26,822 nt of DNA, taken from NCBI GenBank assembly GCA_021797365.1, contig JAJZZU010000006.1:1-26822 (forward strand), written 5' to 3'. How positions within the stretch are numbered: position 1 is the first letter of the stretch; every line of letters starts with the position of its first letter. A program made the position numbers and the translations under genes. Below, piece by piece: positions 1 to 6,856 of this stretch. The notes beneath the pieces are model-generated. The model saw nothing but the letters and a program-made list of their open reading frames with translations. It did no database searches and was not told where the DNA came from. This stretch comes from Pseudomonadota bacterium. Its GTDB lineage: Bacteria > Pseudomonadota > Gammaproteobacteria > Acidiferrobacterales > Acidiferrobacteraceae.

Positions 1-265
1 GATCCTGGCCTCGCGACTACGTGAACAGGAGTTGCGCGCCAAACAGGAGCAGGAGGCGGCCACGCGCCGCCGGCTCGTGGGCAGCGGCGACCGCTCCGAG
101 CGCATACGCACCTATAACTTTCCCCAAGGGCGGGTGACCGATCATCGCATCAATCTCACCCTCTACCGCCTGGAGCGCGTCCTCGAAGGCGACCTGGACG
201 AGCTGATCGACGCCTTGATCGCCGAGGACCAGACCGAACAGCTCGCCGCGCTCGCCCTCGAATGA
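1..265 (+). CDS. prfA: Peptide chain release factor 1 (RF-1), C-terminal fragment
   Basis: This is the 3' end of prfA, cut by the window start; the reading frame begins at base 2 and 87 codons plus the stop are visible. RF-1 recognises UAA and UAG stop codons and triggers peptide release on the ribosome. The fragment shows the typical C-terminal signature [21 protein letters not shown], then the [22 protein letters not shown] segment that ends RF-1 proteins. The GGQ catalytic loop lies upstream of the window. The stop overlaps the prmC start in an ATGA arrangement, which is the classic prfA-prmC coupling: PrmC methylates the GGQ glutamine of RF-1. RF-2 (prfB) is less likely, because prmC normally follows prfA. 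Confidence 0.95.
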   Translation, partial: ILASRLREQELRAKQEQEAATRRRLVGSGDRSERIRTYNFPQGRVTDHRINLTLYRLERVLEGDLDELIDALIAEDQTEQLAALALE

Positions 266-1116
266 CGACCGTGCGCGCCTTCCTGGCAGAGGTCGCGCGC
301 CCGACCCCCGGATGCCCCGCCGGACAGTCGCCATGTTGCCCCGTGCAGGAGGTGTGGGCGCTCGGCTGCCATGTCCTGCGGCGCCCGCTCGCGCGGCTGC
401 TGGCGGCCAGTGCCGCCGAGAGATTGGACCCCGAGGACGAGGCGCGCTGGCGTGCGCTCATCGCGCGCCGCGCGCTCGGTGAGCCACTTGCCTACCTCGT
501 CGGCCACGCGGAATTCTGGTCGCTTGCCCTTAGCGTCACACCAGACGTGCTGGTGCCGCGACCCGAGACCGAGATCCTGGTGGAGCGGGCACTGGATACG
601 CCGGCCGTTGAAGGGGCCACGTATCTCGATGTCGGAACCGGGTCGGGGGCAGTGGCGCTCGCCCTCAAAAAGGAGCGGCCGCGGGCACTGGTCGCGGCCT
701 GCGATCAAAGTCCGGCGGCGCTGGCCATAGCGCGCGCCAACGCCACGGCCTTGGGGCTCGACGTGGCCTTCTGGAACGGCTCCTGGAGCGACGCGATCGC
801 CGCTTGCTCTTGCGATCTCGTGGTGAGCAACCCCCCTTACATCGAGAGCGCCGATCCCTGTCTCAACGGTGACGGATTGCGATACGAACCGCGCGACGCC
901 CTCGACGGCGGGGACGACGGCCTGCGCGCCATCGCCGCATTGATCCCCGCGGCGGTACGCGTCCTGCGCCCCGGCGGTCGTCTGCTCATCGAGCACGGCG
1001 CCCGGCAGGACCGTCCGGTCCGATCACTCTTTGAACACGCAGGCCTCACGGACATCGTCACCCACCCCGACTATGCGGGTCACGCGCGCGTGACCGGGGG
1101 GATTTGGCGTGGATGA
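262..1116 (+). CDS. prmC: Peptide chain release factor N5-glutamine methyltransferase PrmC/HemK
   Basis: PrmC transfers a methyl group from S-adenosylmethionine to the GGQ glutamine of release factors RF-1 and RF-2, in the cytoplasm. The protein has 284 residues, the usual family size. An N-terminal helical substrate-binding part is followed by a Rossmann methyltransferase domain. The SAM-binding loop DVGTGSG lies near residues 123-129. The diagnostic NPPY motif at residues 190-193 holds the substrate glutamine amide. The ATG start overlaps the prfA stop by 4 bp and was chosen for that coupling. The gene's own end overlaps the next start by 8 bp. The N-terminus (residues 1-40) looks somewhat diverged from enteric PrmC, but all catalytic motifs are intact. 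Confidence 0.95.
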   Translation: MTTVRAFLAEVARPTPGCPAGQSPCCPVQEVWALGCHVLRRPLARLLAASAAERLDPEDEARWRALIARRALGEPLAYLVGHAEFWSLALSVTPDVLVPRPETEILVERALDTPAVEGATYLDVGTGSGAVALALKKERPRALVAACDQSPAALAIARANATALGLDVAFWNGSWSDAIAACSCDLVVSNPPYIESADPCLNGDGLRYEPRDALDGGDDGLRAIAALIPAAVRVLRPGGRLLIEHGARQDRPVRSLFEHAGLTDIVTHPDYAGHARVTGGIWRG

Positions 1117-1855
1117 CGCCGCGCTCCTGCGCCATAGCGCCCACATCTTCCTGCCGGAAATGGGTGTCGAGGGGGTCTTGCGCCTTGCCCGCGCGCGCGT
1201 GCTGATCGTGGGCCTGGGCGGTCTCGGCTCGGTGGTGGCCTTGTATCTGGCGCGCGGCGGGGTCGGCGAACTCGTACTGGCCGATCCCGACACCGTGACC
1301 CTCTCCAACCTCCCGCGCCAGATCCTGTACGCCGACCGTCATGTCGGTCAACTCAAGACCGATGCCGCGCACGAGACCCTCGCGGGCCTGGGGGCGAGCG
1401 GCCTGCGCCTCGTCCCGGAGCGCCTGCAGGGCGCACGCCTGGCAGACGAGGTGGCGCGCGTCGACCTGGTGTGCGATGCCTCCGACAATTTCGCCACGCG
1501 CTTTGCGATTAATGAGGCCTGCGCGCAGGCCGCCATCCCCTTGGTGTCGGCGGCGGTGATCCGCATGACAGGCCAATTGCTCGTGGTACATCCGGGGGAT
1601 AGCGCGGCTGGCTGCTATCGCTGCCTGTATCCCGAGGGCGGAGAGGACGCCGAGAGCTGTTCCGAGCGCGGGGTCCTGGGGCCGGTGGCCGGGGCGCTCG
1701 CCACCTTGCAGGCCGCCGAGGCCATGAAGGTACTGGCCGGTATCCCCACACCCCTGTCGCGCGATCTGTGGATGTTCGATGACGCAACCCTGGAGAGCCG
1801 TCGCGTCCGGCGTCGCCGGGACCCTGACTGCCCGGTGTGCAAGACCCGGCCCTGA
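1109..1855 (+). CDS. moeB: Adenylyltransferase of the HesA/MoeB/ThiF family
   Basis: This E1-like enzyme adenylates the C-terminal glycine of a ubiquitin-like sulfur carrier protein (MoaD or ThiS) for molybdopterin or thiazole synthesis. Visible features are the nucleotide-binding loop GLGGLGS at residues 35-41, the following DPDTVTLSNLPRQ segment typical of the family, a zinc site made of C169/C172 and C241/C244 (CYRC and CPVC), and the active-site-loop cysteine C184 in the SCSERG context. At 248 residues it matches MoeB or ThiF without a C-terminal rhodanese domain. The GTG start is the only in-frame start in the right place and overlaps the prmC end by 8 bp. Sequence alone does not separate MoeB from ThiF; no moa or thi genes lie nearby. 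Confidence 0.85.
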   Translation: MDDAALLRHSAHIFLPEMGVEGVLRLARARVLIVGLGGLGSVVALYLARGGVGELVLADPDTVTLSNLPRQILYADRHVGQLKTDAAHETLAGLGASGLRLVPERLQGARLADEVARVDLVCDASDNFATRFAINEACAQAAIPLVSAAVIRMTGQLLVVHPGDSAAGCYRCLYPEGGEDAESCSERGVLGPVAGALATLQAAEAMKVLAGIPTPLSRDLWMFDDATLESRRVRRRRDPDCPVCKTRP

Positions 1856-2023
1856 GTGGCGCCCTTCCAAGGCTCGGGCCACCCCCGCCTCGCGAACGGC
1901 CCACCATGGGTGGATGGTCCCACGTGCACCCGCCATGGCGTGCCCCACACCCTCCGACCTAGTAACGATGACCGTCACCGCACGCACGCCCCACAATAGC
2001 GCGCTCGTACAGGAGGCAAGCGC

Positions 2024-2601
2024 ATGGATCAGCAAGGCCGGTCGCCGCCGCAGCCCGAGGACACCATGCCCAGCCATCAAGGCGTCATGCCAGCGCACTC
2101 CGAGGGCGGGTACCGGGCGCGCGGCCAATGGGCCGGACGTACCGCCATGATCGCGCGCGGCGACTCTGGGATCGGGCACACGGCGGAGGCAGTCGCGGCC
2201 ATCGGCATCGTCGTCAACCATGTCGGCGAACAACACCCCGTGGAGGATGTCTCACAGATCACCGCCGCGCAACGCGAGCGGACATTCGGGACCACTCTCT
2301 TCGGCTACTTCTGTCTGACACACGCGGCGCCGCTTTCCCTGAAACCCGGGAGCGCGATCACCGATGCGACCTCGGTGGCCGCCTACAAGGGCAAACCGCC
2401 CGTCATCGATGACGCGGCCAACGAGGGCGCCGTCGCAACTGCGAGCGCTAAGGACGTTACCCATGTCAGGAGGTGCCCCATAAAGCACCCCGGACAACCG
2501 GTCGCGGGGGCGCCCTGCATGCCTTCCTCGCCTCTTACGGCGTGTCCTATAGGACCGGACAGGTCCCGCATCCCAATAGGGACATGGTCATCAACGGTTA
2601 G
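2024..2601 (+). pseudogene. Decayed YghA-like short-chain dehydrogenase/reductase
   Basis: This is a remnant of a roughly 300-residue NAD(P)-dependent short-chain dehydrogenase of the YghA type. The start is still well formed, with an AGGAGG ribosome site 7-8 bp before ATG 2024. Recognisable pieces appear in order: the N-terminal GYRARGQWAGRTAMIARGDSGIG (decayed cofactor loop), VVNHVGEQHP (from a VNNAxEQHP original), ERTFGTTLFGYF, SAITDATSVAAYKG with the catalytic serine region, and GQPVAGAPC. About 65-70 residues are missing between the first two pieces and about 40 before the last. The catalytic YxxxK has become DxxxE (DAANE). Near 2515-2525 the frame shifts, and the family's C-terminal end continues in another frame (AFLASYGVSYRTGQVPHPN, then VING and a TAG at 2599). 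The 168 bp before it show nothing I can name. Confidence 0.85.
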
Positions 2602-2609
2602 GAGGATTT

Positions 2610-3014
2610 ATGACGAAAGGAAAGGTTACGACCGATCATGGTACGATCCAGCACTGGATCGAGCAGCGCGGCGGCAAACCGGCGCGCGTGAAGTCCGCAA
2701 GCGACTCCTCGGGGGGCGGCCTGTTGCGCGTGGATTTTCCCGACCGCCGCGGGGAAGACCGACTCGAGGCGATCTCCTGGGAGAGCTTCTTCGAGACCTT
2801 CGACGAACGTGAGCTCGCCTTTCTTTATCAGGACGAGACCGCCGACGGCCACGAGAGCCGGTTCTCGAAATTCATAGAACGCGAGCCTGCGCACCCATCG
2901 TCCGGCGACGGCGCGGATCACGGTCACGAACCATCCGGGCCTGCCGCCAAGACCCACCACGGCAAAGGCGCGGCCGACCACAAGAAGCCTGGCCGGCCAC
3001 ATGCCAAGAGCTAA
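2610..3014 (+). CDS. Small conserved protein of unknown function
   Basis: This 134-residue soluble protein has no signal peptide or membrane segment. Its N-terminal two thirds (DHGTIQHWIEQRGGKPARVK, then LLRVDFPDR, LEAISWESFFETFDERELAFLYQDE and SRFSKFIER) match a small family of bacterial proteins. I remember that family being annotated inconsistently, sometimes wrongly as a glucan-branching enzyme; its function is not known to me. The last 40 residues are a low-complexity tail rich in His, Gly, Lys and Pro that may be flexible or metal-binding. The ATG has a strong AGGAGG ribosome site whose first bases overlap the stop of the decayed dehydrogenase, so the two genes were once coupled. The 3' end overlaps the end of slmA, which converges on it, by 4 bp. 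Confidence 0.8.
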   Translation: MTKGKVTTDHGTIQHWIEQRGGKPARVKSASDSSGGGLLRVDFPDRRGEDRLEAISWESFFETFDERELAFLYQDETADGHESRFSKFIEREPAHPSSGDGADHGHEPSGPAAKTHHGKGAADHKKPGRPHAKS

Positions 3015-3607
3015 GACACGGGCTCGTGGGCGAACAGGGCGGCGCTAAGAACCGCCCACTGGGTGTCCCACTCGGCCAGCGGTGATATGCGAAATCGCGT
3101 GCGTACGGCCTGCGCCACGCGCCCGTCGGCGGTGGCCAGCAAGAGCTGGGCGCAGACCGAGGGCGCGGGCAGACCCGAGGGAAGGTTAGCGTCCCGCAAC
3201 AGGGCGCGCAGGTGGGTCTCCAGACGGTCATAGAGTTGCGCCAACCGATCGCGTAGGCGCTCGTGCTCTCCGGCCAGCACCGCCCCCTGGAGCAGGTTCG
3301 CAAGCCCGTGATTCTTGTCGGCAAAGGCCAACCACAGATGCAAGACCTGGCCGACCTTGATGGAGCTCGCCACCGGTTCTGCACCGATGCGGTTGATGCG
3401 CGTAAAGAGGCTTTCTTCGATGAATTCGAACAACGCCTCAAACATCCGCGCCTTGCTCGGGAAATGCCGATAGAGCGCGGCCTCGGACACGCCCACCGCC
3501 GACGCCAGCTGGGCGGTGGTGATGGGCGCCCCCGAGGTCTCCTCGAGAAGGCGCGCCAAGGTCTCCAGGATCTCCTGGCGGCGCTCGCCGCGACGGGGTC
3601 GGGCCAT
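3011..3607 (-). CDS. slmA: Nucleoid occlusion factor SlmA (TetR family)
   Basis: SlmA binds specific chromosomal sites and, when DNA-bound, blocks FtsZ ring assembly over the nucleoid. The 198-residue protein has the N-terminal TetR helix-turn-helix at about residues 29-56, with the motif GVSEAALYRHFPSK that SlmA shares nearly unchanged across Gammaproteobacteria. It is followed by the FIEESLFTRIN segment seen in enteric SlmA. The C-terminal half diverges, as expected for a TetR dimerisation domain, and ends in the WDTQWAVLSAALF region. The gene is the last of the argB operon, starting 3 bp after the preceding stop. argB/slmA neighbourhoods are known in other Gammaproteobacteria. A generic TetR regulator is the alternative, but the HTH match favours SlmA. 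Confidence 0.88.
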   Translation of the reverse strand: MARPRRGERRQEILETLARLLEETSGAPITTAQLASAVGVSEAALYRHFPSKARMFEALFEFIEESLFTRINRIGAEPVASSIKVGQVLHLWLAFADKNHGLANLLQGAVLAGEHERLRDRLAQLYDRLETHLRALLRDANLPSGLPAPSVCAQLLLATADGRVAQAVRTRFRISPLAEWDTQWAVLSAALFAHEPVS

Positions 3608-3610
3608 GGC

Positions 3611-3877
3611 TCAGATCACGCGCGTCGCGTGCGTGATCTGACCGGCCGCATCCCACTGTACGCGAAACCGCCCCCAGCAGGGTATCCGCCCCGCCACGCA
3701 CCCGGCGCCCTCGACCAGGATCTCCTCGAACGCAACCCCGCAGAGCGCACTGCCTTCGTCCTGCTCCAGGATCTCGACTGTGAGGCTGTCATTGTCCGGC
3801 CAGCCGTTCTGCGAGCACAGCATGGCGATCGCGGGTGTCGCGGCAAAATACCGGTCGATTGCCATCTTATCCATCAT
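3611..3877 (-). CDS. Small protein of unknown function in the argB-slmA operon
   Basis: This is an 88-residue ORF between argB and slmA with 24 bp and 3 bp of spacing, so co-transcription and coupling are likely. Two adjacent ATG codons (3877 and 3874) follow a G-rich ribosome site (GAGGGGGG); the second gives slightly better spacing. The sequence is mostly acidic and hydrophobic, with four cysteines (21, 46, 60, 67), a motif DRYFAATPAIAMLC near the start and GAGCVAGRIPCWGRFRV near the end. There is no signal peptide or membrane helix. The composition (balanced charges, Trp and Cys retained, no low complexity) looks like a real folded protein rather than a chance ORF. I do not recognise the family. 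Confidence 0.7.
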   Translation of the reverse strand: MMDKMAIDRYFAATPAIAMLCSQNGWPDNDSLTVEILEQDEGSALCGVAFEEILVEGAGCVAGRIPCWGRFRVQWDAAGQITHATRVI

Positions 3878-3901
3878 CCCCCCCTCTTATAGTGAGTCCC
3901 A

Positions 3902-4835
<934 letters not shown>

Positions 4836-4886
4836 CCGCGCACGACAACCCCTGGTATTGCCCGGTACTCAGGACCACAAACGACA

Positions 4887-4907
4887 AGGGCCCCCGATGG
4901 GGGCCCT
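4887..4907 (-). terminator. Hairpin terminator after hsp20
   Basis: A perfect 9-bp GC stem with a 3-base loop (arms 4887-4895 and 4899-4907, AGGGCCCCC/GGGGGCCCT) starts 19 bp past the hsp20 stop. On the minus strand it is followed by the T-rich TGTCGTTTGT. It separates hsp20 from the argB operon, so argB needs its own promoter. Confidence 0.75.
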
Positions 4908-4926
4908 CAAGGTGCGTCGCGCGACC

Positions 4927-5376
4927 TTAGGCGATCGTGATCTTCTTCGGCTTCATCTCCTCGGCCTTCGGCAGCGTAAGCTCCAGTACACCGTCCTTAT
5001 AGCTCGCCGACACCTTCTTGTCGTCGATATGCGACCCAAGACGCACACTGCGCGACAGCTTGCCATAGCAGCGCTCCTCGCGGATCAGGCGATCGCCCGC
5101 CTTCTCCTCATGCTGGCGCTTGACCTCGCCGGAGACCGTCAATACGCCCTCGGCGAGGGTAATGTCGATATCCTCGCGACTGACGCCTGGCATGTCCATG
5201 CGGATCACATACTCGTTGTCGCGCTCGGTCACGTCCATGGCCGGTACCGCGCCCGCCGCTACGCCATTCTCCGTCCTGCGCCGCAGGGGCCGGAAAAAGC
5301 CCTCCAGCAGGTTGTCCAGTTCATCGTTTACAAGAGTCCATCCCGAATTCGTCGGGCTCGGCATCAAAGCTGCCAT
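4927..5376 (-). CDS. Small heat-shock protein, Hsp20/alpha-crystallin family
   Basis: This ATP-independent holdase binds unfolding proteins and forms large oligomers. The protein has 149 residues. A short variable N-terminus with LDNLLEGFF is followed by the alpha-crystallin domain from about residue 45 to 140: PAMDVTERDNEYVIRMDMPG, then DIDITLAEGVLTVSGE and the closing DGVLELTLPKAE segment. The C-terminal tail is short (PKKITIA) and holds the I-x-I-type anchor ITI. The ATG at 5376 was preferred to an upstream GTG at 5385, because a perfect AGGAGGTGAT ribosome site sits 8 bp before it and the GTG lies inside that site. A sigma-32-type promoter and a dedicated terminator show it is transcribed alone as a heat-shock gene. 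Confidence 0.93.
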   Translation of the reverse strand: MAALMPSPTNSGWTLVNDELDNLLEGFFRPLRRRTENGVAAGAVPAMDVTERDNEYVIRMDMPGVSREDIDITLAEGVLTVSGEVKRQHEEKAGDRLIREERCYGKLSRSVRLGSHIDDKKVSASYKDGVLELTLPKAEEMKPKKITIA

Positions 5377-5377
5377 G

Positions 5378-5422
5378 ATGATCACCTCCTGATGATAACG
5401 CTTACCGGGGAAAGCCTCCCCG
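5378..5422 (-). promoter_or_regulatory. Structured 5' leader of hsp20, possible RNA thermometer
   Basis: The predicted leader holds two hairpins. The first has a 6-bp stem CGGGGA/TCCCCG (plus-strand arms 5406-5411 and 5417-5422). The second is a weak AU-rich stem with arms 5378-5384 and 5390-5396 and one mismatch, whose 5-base loop is the GGAGG of the ribosome site. The geometry is seen in the sequence; control by temperature is inference. Confidence 0.3.
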
Positions 5423-5434
5423 TGACGGCTAGTA

Positions 5435-5462
5435 ATTTGGGGGCTGCGCCCTGGTTTTCAAG
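5435..5462 (-). promoter_or_regulatory. Sigma-32-type heat-shock promoter of hsp20
   Basis: On the minus strand there is a perfect CTTGAAA -35 (plus 5456-5462), a 13-bp spacer, and CCCCAAAT as -10 (plus 5435-5442), against a consensus of CCCCATnT. The predicted start of transcription is near 5428, about 52 bp before the hsp20 ATG. It matches the RpoH consensus of Enterobacteria closely. Confidence 0.8.
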
Positions 5463-5848
5463 GGTATTCCCGCGCAACCCGACGCGCGTGCCTGCCCGTC
5501 CGGACGACACAAACCGGCCTGCCATACTGTTCCGCATCCCCTCGCCGCCCCCTGCCCCGCCCGGCCGTCGTGTCGAGCGGCGAGCGGCTTATTAGAAAGC
5601 CCGGCGCCCCGATCTGACCCGCCACCCCAGGGTCTTGCAAAGCCCACCGCCTCGCCGGTCGTGGCCCAGGACAGGCGAGGCGGCGGTGCGCAGGCGGCCA
5701 CGGGGTCGTCCCGCGGTCACGGCGCACCCAAGGGGTGCTGCCCCTGCCCCAAGTGGCGGCCCCGGCGGCGACACACGCGCAAGCGGGGCGTCCCGGCACG
5801 CCTACGAATGGCCGCGCAACCCCAAAAAGGTCATCATTTCGCCTCCTG
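5463..5848. other. GC-rich non-coding stretch with a 10-bp hairpin
   Basis: No convincing gene is seen here. The open frames have skewed Arg/Pro/Gly-rich composition, no ribosome site and no family resemblance. The clearest structure is a perfect 10-bp inverted repeat CCGCCTCGCC/GGCGAGGCGG (arms 5647-5656 and 5674-5683, 17-base loop). It could be part of an untranslated transcript ending at the T-run near 5887, or plain intergenic sequence. Confidence 0.4.
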
Positions 5849-5887
5849 AGCGCCCCTGTCCGGGGGGCTTGCGCTTTTGATTTTTTT
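5849..5887 (+). terminator. Possible Rho-independent terminator without an assigned gene
   Basis: AGCGCCCC pairs with GGGG and CGCT across a bulge (5849-5856 with 5862-5865 and 5872-5875). It is followed by TTTGA and seven T residues (5881-5887). No plus-strand protein gene precedes it, so it is either the end of an unrecognised small RNA or a chance structure. Confidence 0.4.
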
Positions 5888-5979
5888 ACGGACTCATTGT
5901 CTCGCTTAATGCCAGTGTTTCGTTATATATTTAAATCCTGTGAGAAATGCCGTCGCACTCTCGAGAGCGAGTCCGTAAA
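5885..5979. repeat. 11-bp perfect inverted repeat in the AT-rich intergenic region
   Basis: TTTACGGACTC (5885-5895) is repeated inverted as GAGTCCGTAAA (5969-5979). The 73 bp between them are AT-rich compared with the surroundings and contain a CTCTCGAGAG palindrome (5958-5967). I see no target-site duplication and no transposase. Confidence 0.7.
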
Positions 5980-5995
5980 TTTCCTTTGTCTTTCA

Positions 5996-6038
5996 TTGAG
6001 ATAAATCAAGTCATAACGGAACTTTTTATGTTTATATA
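5996..6038 (+). promoter_or_regulatory. Candidate FNR/ANR-dependent class II promoter
   Basis: TTGAG-ATAA-ATCAA (5996-6009) matches the FNR/ANR consensus TTGAT-N4-ATCAA at 9 of 10 defined bases. A TATATA -10 follows at 6033-6038. With a start near 6044 the box is centred at about -41.5, the class II activator position. The transcript would read into the CBS gene with a leader of about 270 bases. Binding and oxygen control are inferred. Confidence 0.5.
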
Positions 6039-6313
6039 GACTACGGTTTTTTTGTCTCCAACTATCTATAGAAAGCCTTTATCCATCCCGATAGTCTTTT
6101 TCTCCCGCCATGCCCCTTGTCTGCGCCGTTCCCGTTCTTGCGGCTCACGCGGGCGCGTCCTATAGTCCTAGGCCTCGATGCAGCGCCGTCTCCAGATTCT
6201 CCGGCTTTGCGTCAGTCGCCGTTTATGTATTCCATATTCCCGGGAGGCTGGTTGCACAGGTATCGAGGTAGCGAGCACTGGGAATCGCACCGTTCCACCT
6301 ACGGAGGTCCGTT

Positions 6314-6805
6314 ATGCTCGTAAAAGACGTCATGACCACAAAAATGAAGACCGTACGGCCGGATAGCGCGCTGCGCGACGTGGCGACCGTGCTCGGGTTC
6401 TATCACATAAGCGGCCTGCCGGTGGTGACCGAAGACGGGACCCTCGTCGGCGTGATATCCGAAAAAGACGTGCTGCGCGCCCTGTACCCGAAGATAGATG
6501 ACGCCATCCAGCTGTCGGCATCCGTGCAGTTTGGGGATCTCGACAGCGAGTTTCGTGACGTCATGGATGCGCGGGTCTCGGAGTTCATGACCGCCCATGT
6601 GTTTACCGTGGGGCCCGAGGATCCGATCCTGCGCGCGGTGGCGGTCATGATCGCCCATAAGATCCGGCGCATTCCCGTGGCCGTGGACCACAAGCTTGTC
6701 GGGATCCTCAGCATCGGCGATGTCCACAAGGCGGTCTTGAAGGAGACCTTCGATCACAAGCTTGGTCAGGGCAGCAAGAAACCGCAGCTAAAGCCGCGGG
6801 TATAG
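6314..6805 (+). CDS. Tandem CBS-domain protein
   Basis: This 163-residue cytoplasmic protein consists almost entirely of two CBS domains, which typically pair into a Bateman module that binds adenine nucleotides or S-adenosylmethionine and signals energy state. CBS1 spans about residues 3-60 (VKDVMTTKMKTVRPDSAL, then HISGLPVVTEDGTLVGVIS). CBS2 spans about 88-145 (VSEFMTAHVFTVGPEDP, then RRIPVAVDHKLVGILS). A linker of about 28 residues and a basic tail (KKPQLKPRV) complete it. A GGAGG site lies 7 bp before the ATG. The ATPase gene starts 51 bp downstream, so the two are probably one operon. A role in sensing for the proton pump is an inference from position only. Confidence 0.9.
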   Translation: MLVKDVMTTKMKTVRPDSALRDVATVLGFYHISGLPVVTEDGTLVGVISEKDVLRALYPKIDDAIQLSASVQFGDLDSEFRDVMDARVSEFMTAHVFTVGPEDPILRAVAVMIAHKIRRIPVAVDHKLVGILSIGDVHKAVLKETFDHKLGQGSKKPQLKPRV

Positions 6806-6856
6806 GGGGCAGGCAATGGCGATGATCGGGGGACAGCAACGGACACGAGGAGGGTT

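Noticed and set aside
1058..2236. Long minus-strand open frame opposite prmC, moeB and the region after them
   Set aside because: It lies antisense to two well-supported genes. Its composition follows from the GC-rich third positions of those genes, with no ribosome site or family resemblance.
2602..2812. Continuation of the dehydrogenase frame into the 134-aa gene
   Set aside because: The family C-terminus ends at the TAG at 2599 in another frame. The continuation reads the next gene out of frame.
5429..5880. Several overlapping 60-110 aa frames on both strands in the hsp20-CBS gap
   Set aside because: They have low-complexity Arg/Pro/Gly/Ala composition and no start signals. They also run over the sigma-32 promoter.
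5885..5979. Insertion-sequence remnant or MITE
   Set aside because: There are inverted ends but no target duplication, no transposase fragment and no second copy in the window. It is kept only as a repeat.
6100..6300. tRNA or riboswitch in the long CBS leader
   Set aside because: I found no cloverleaf, CCA end or recognisable riboswitch core.
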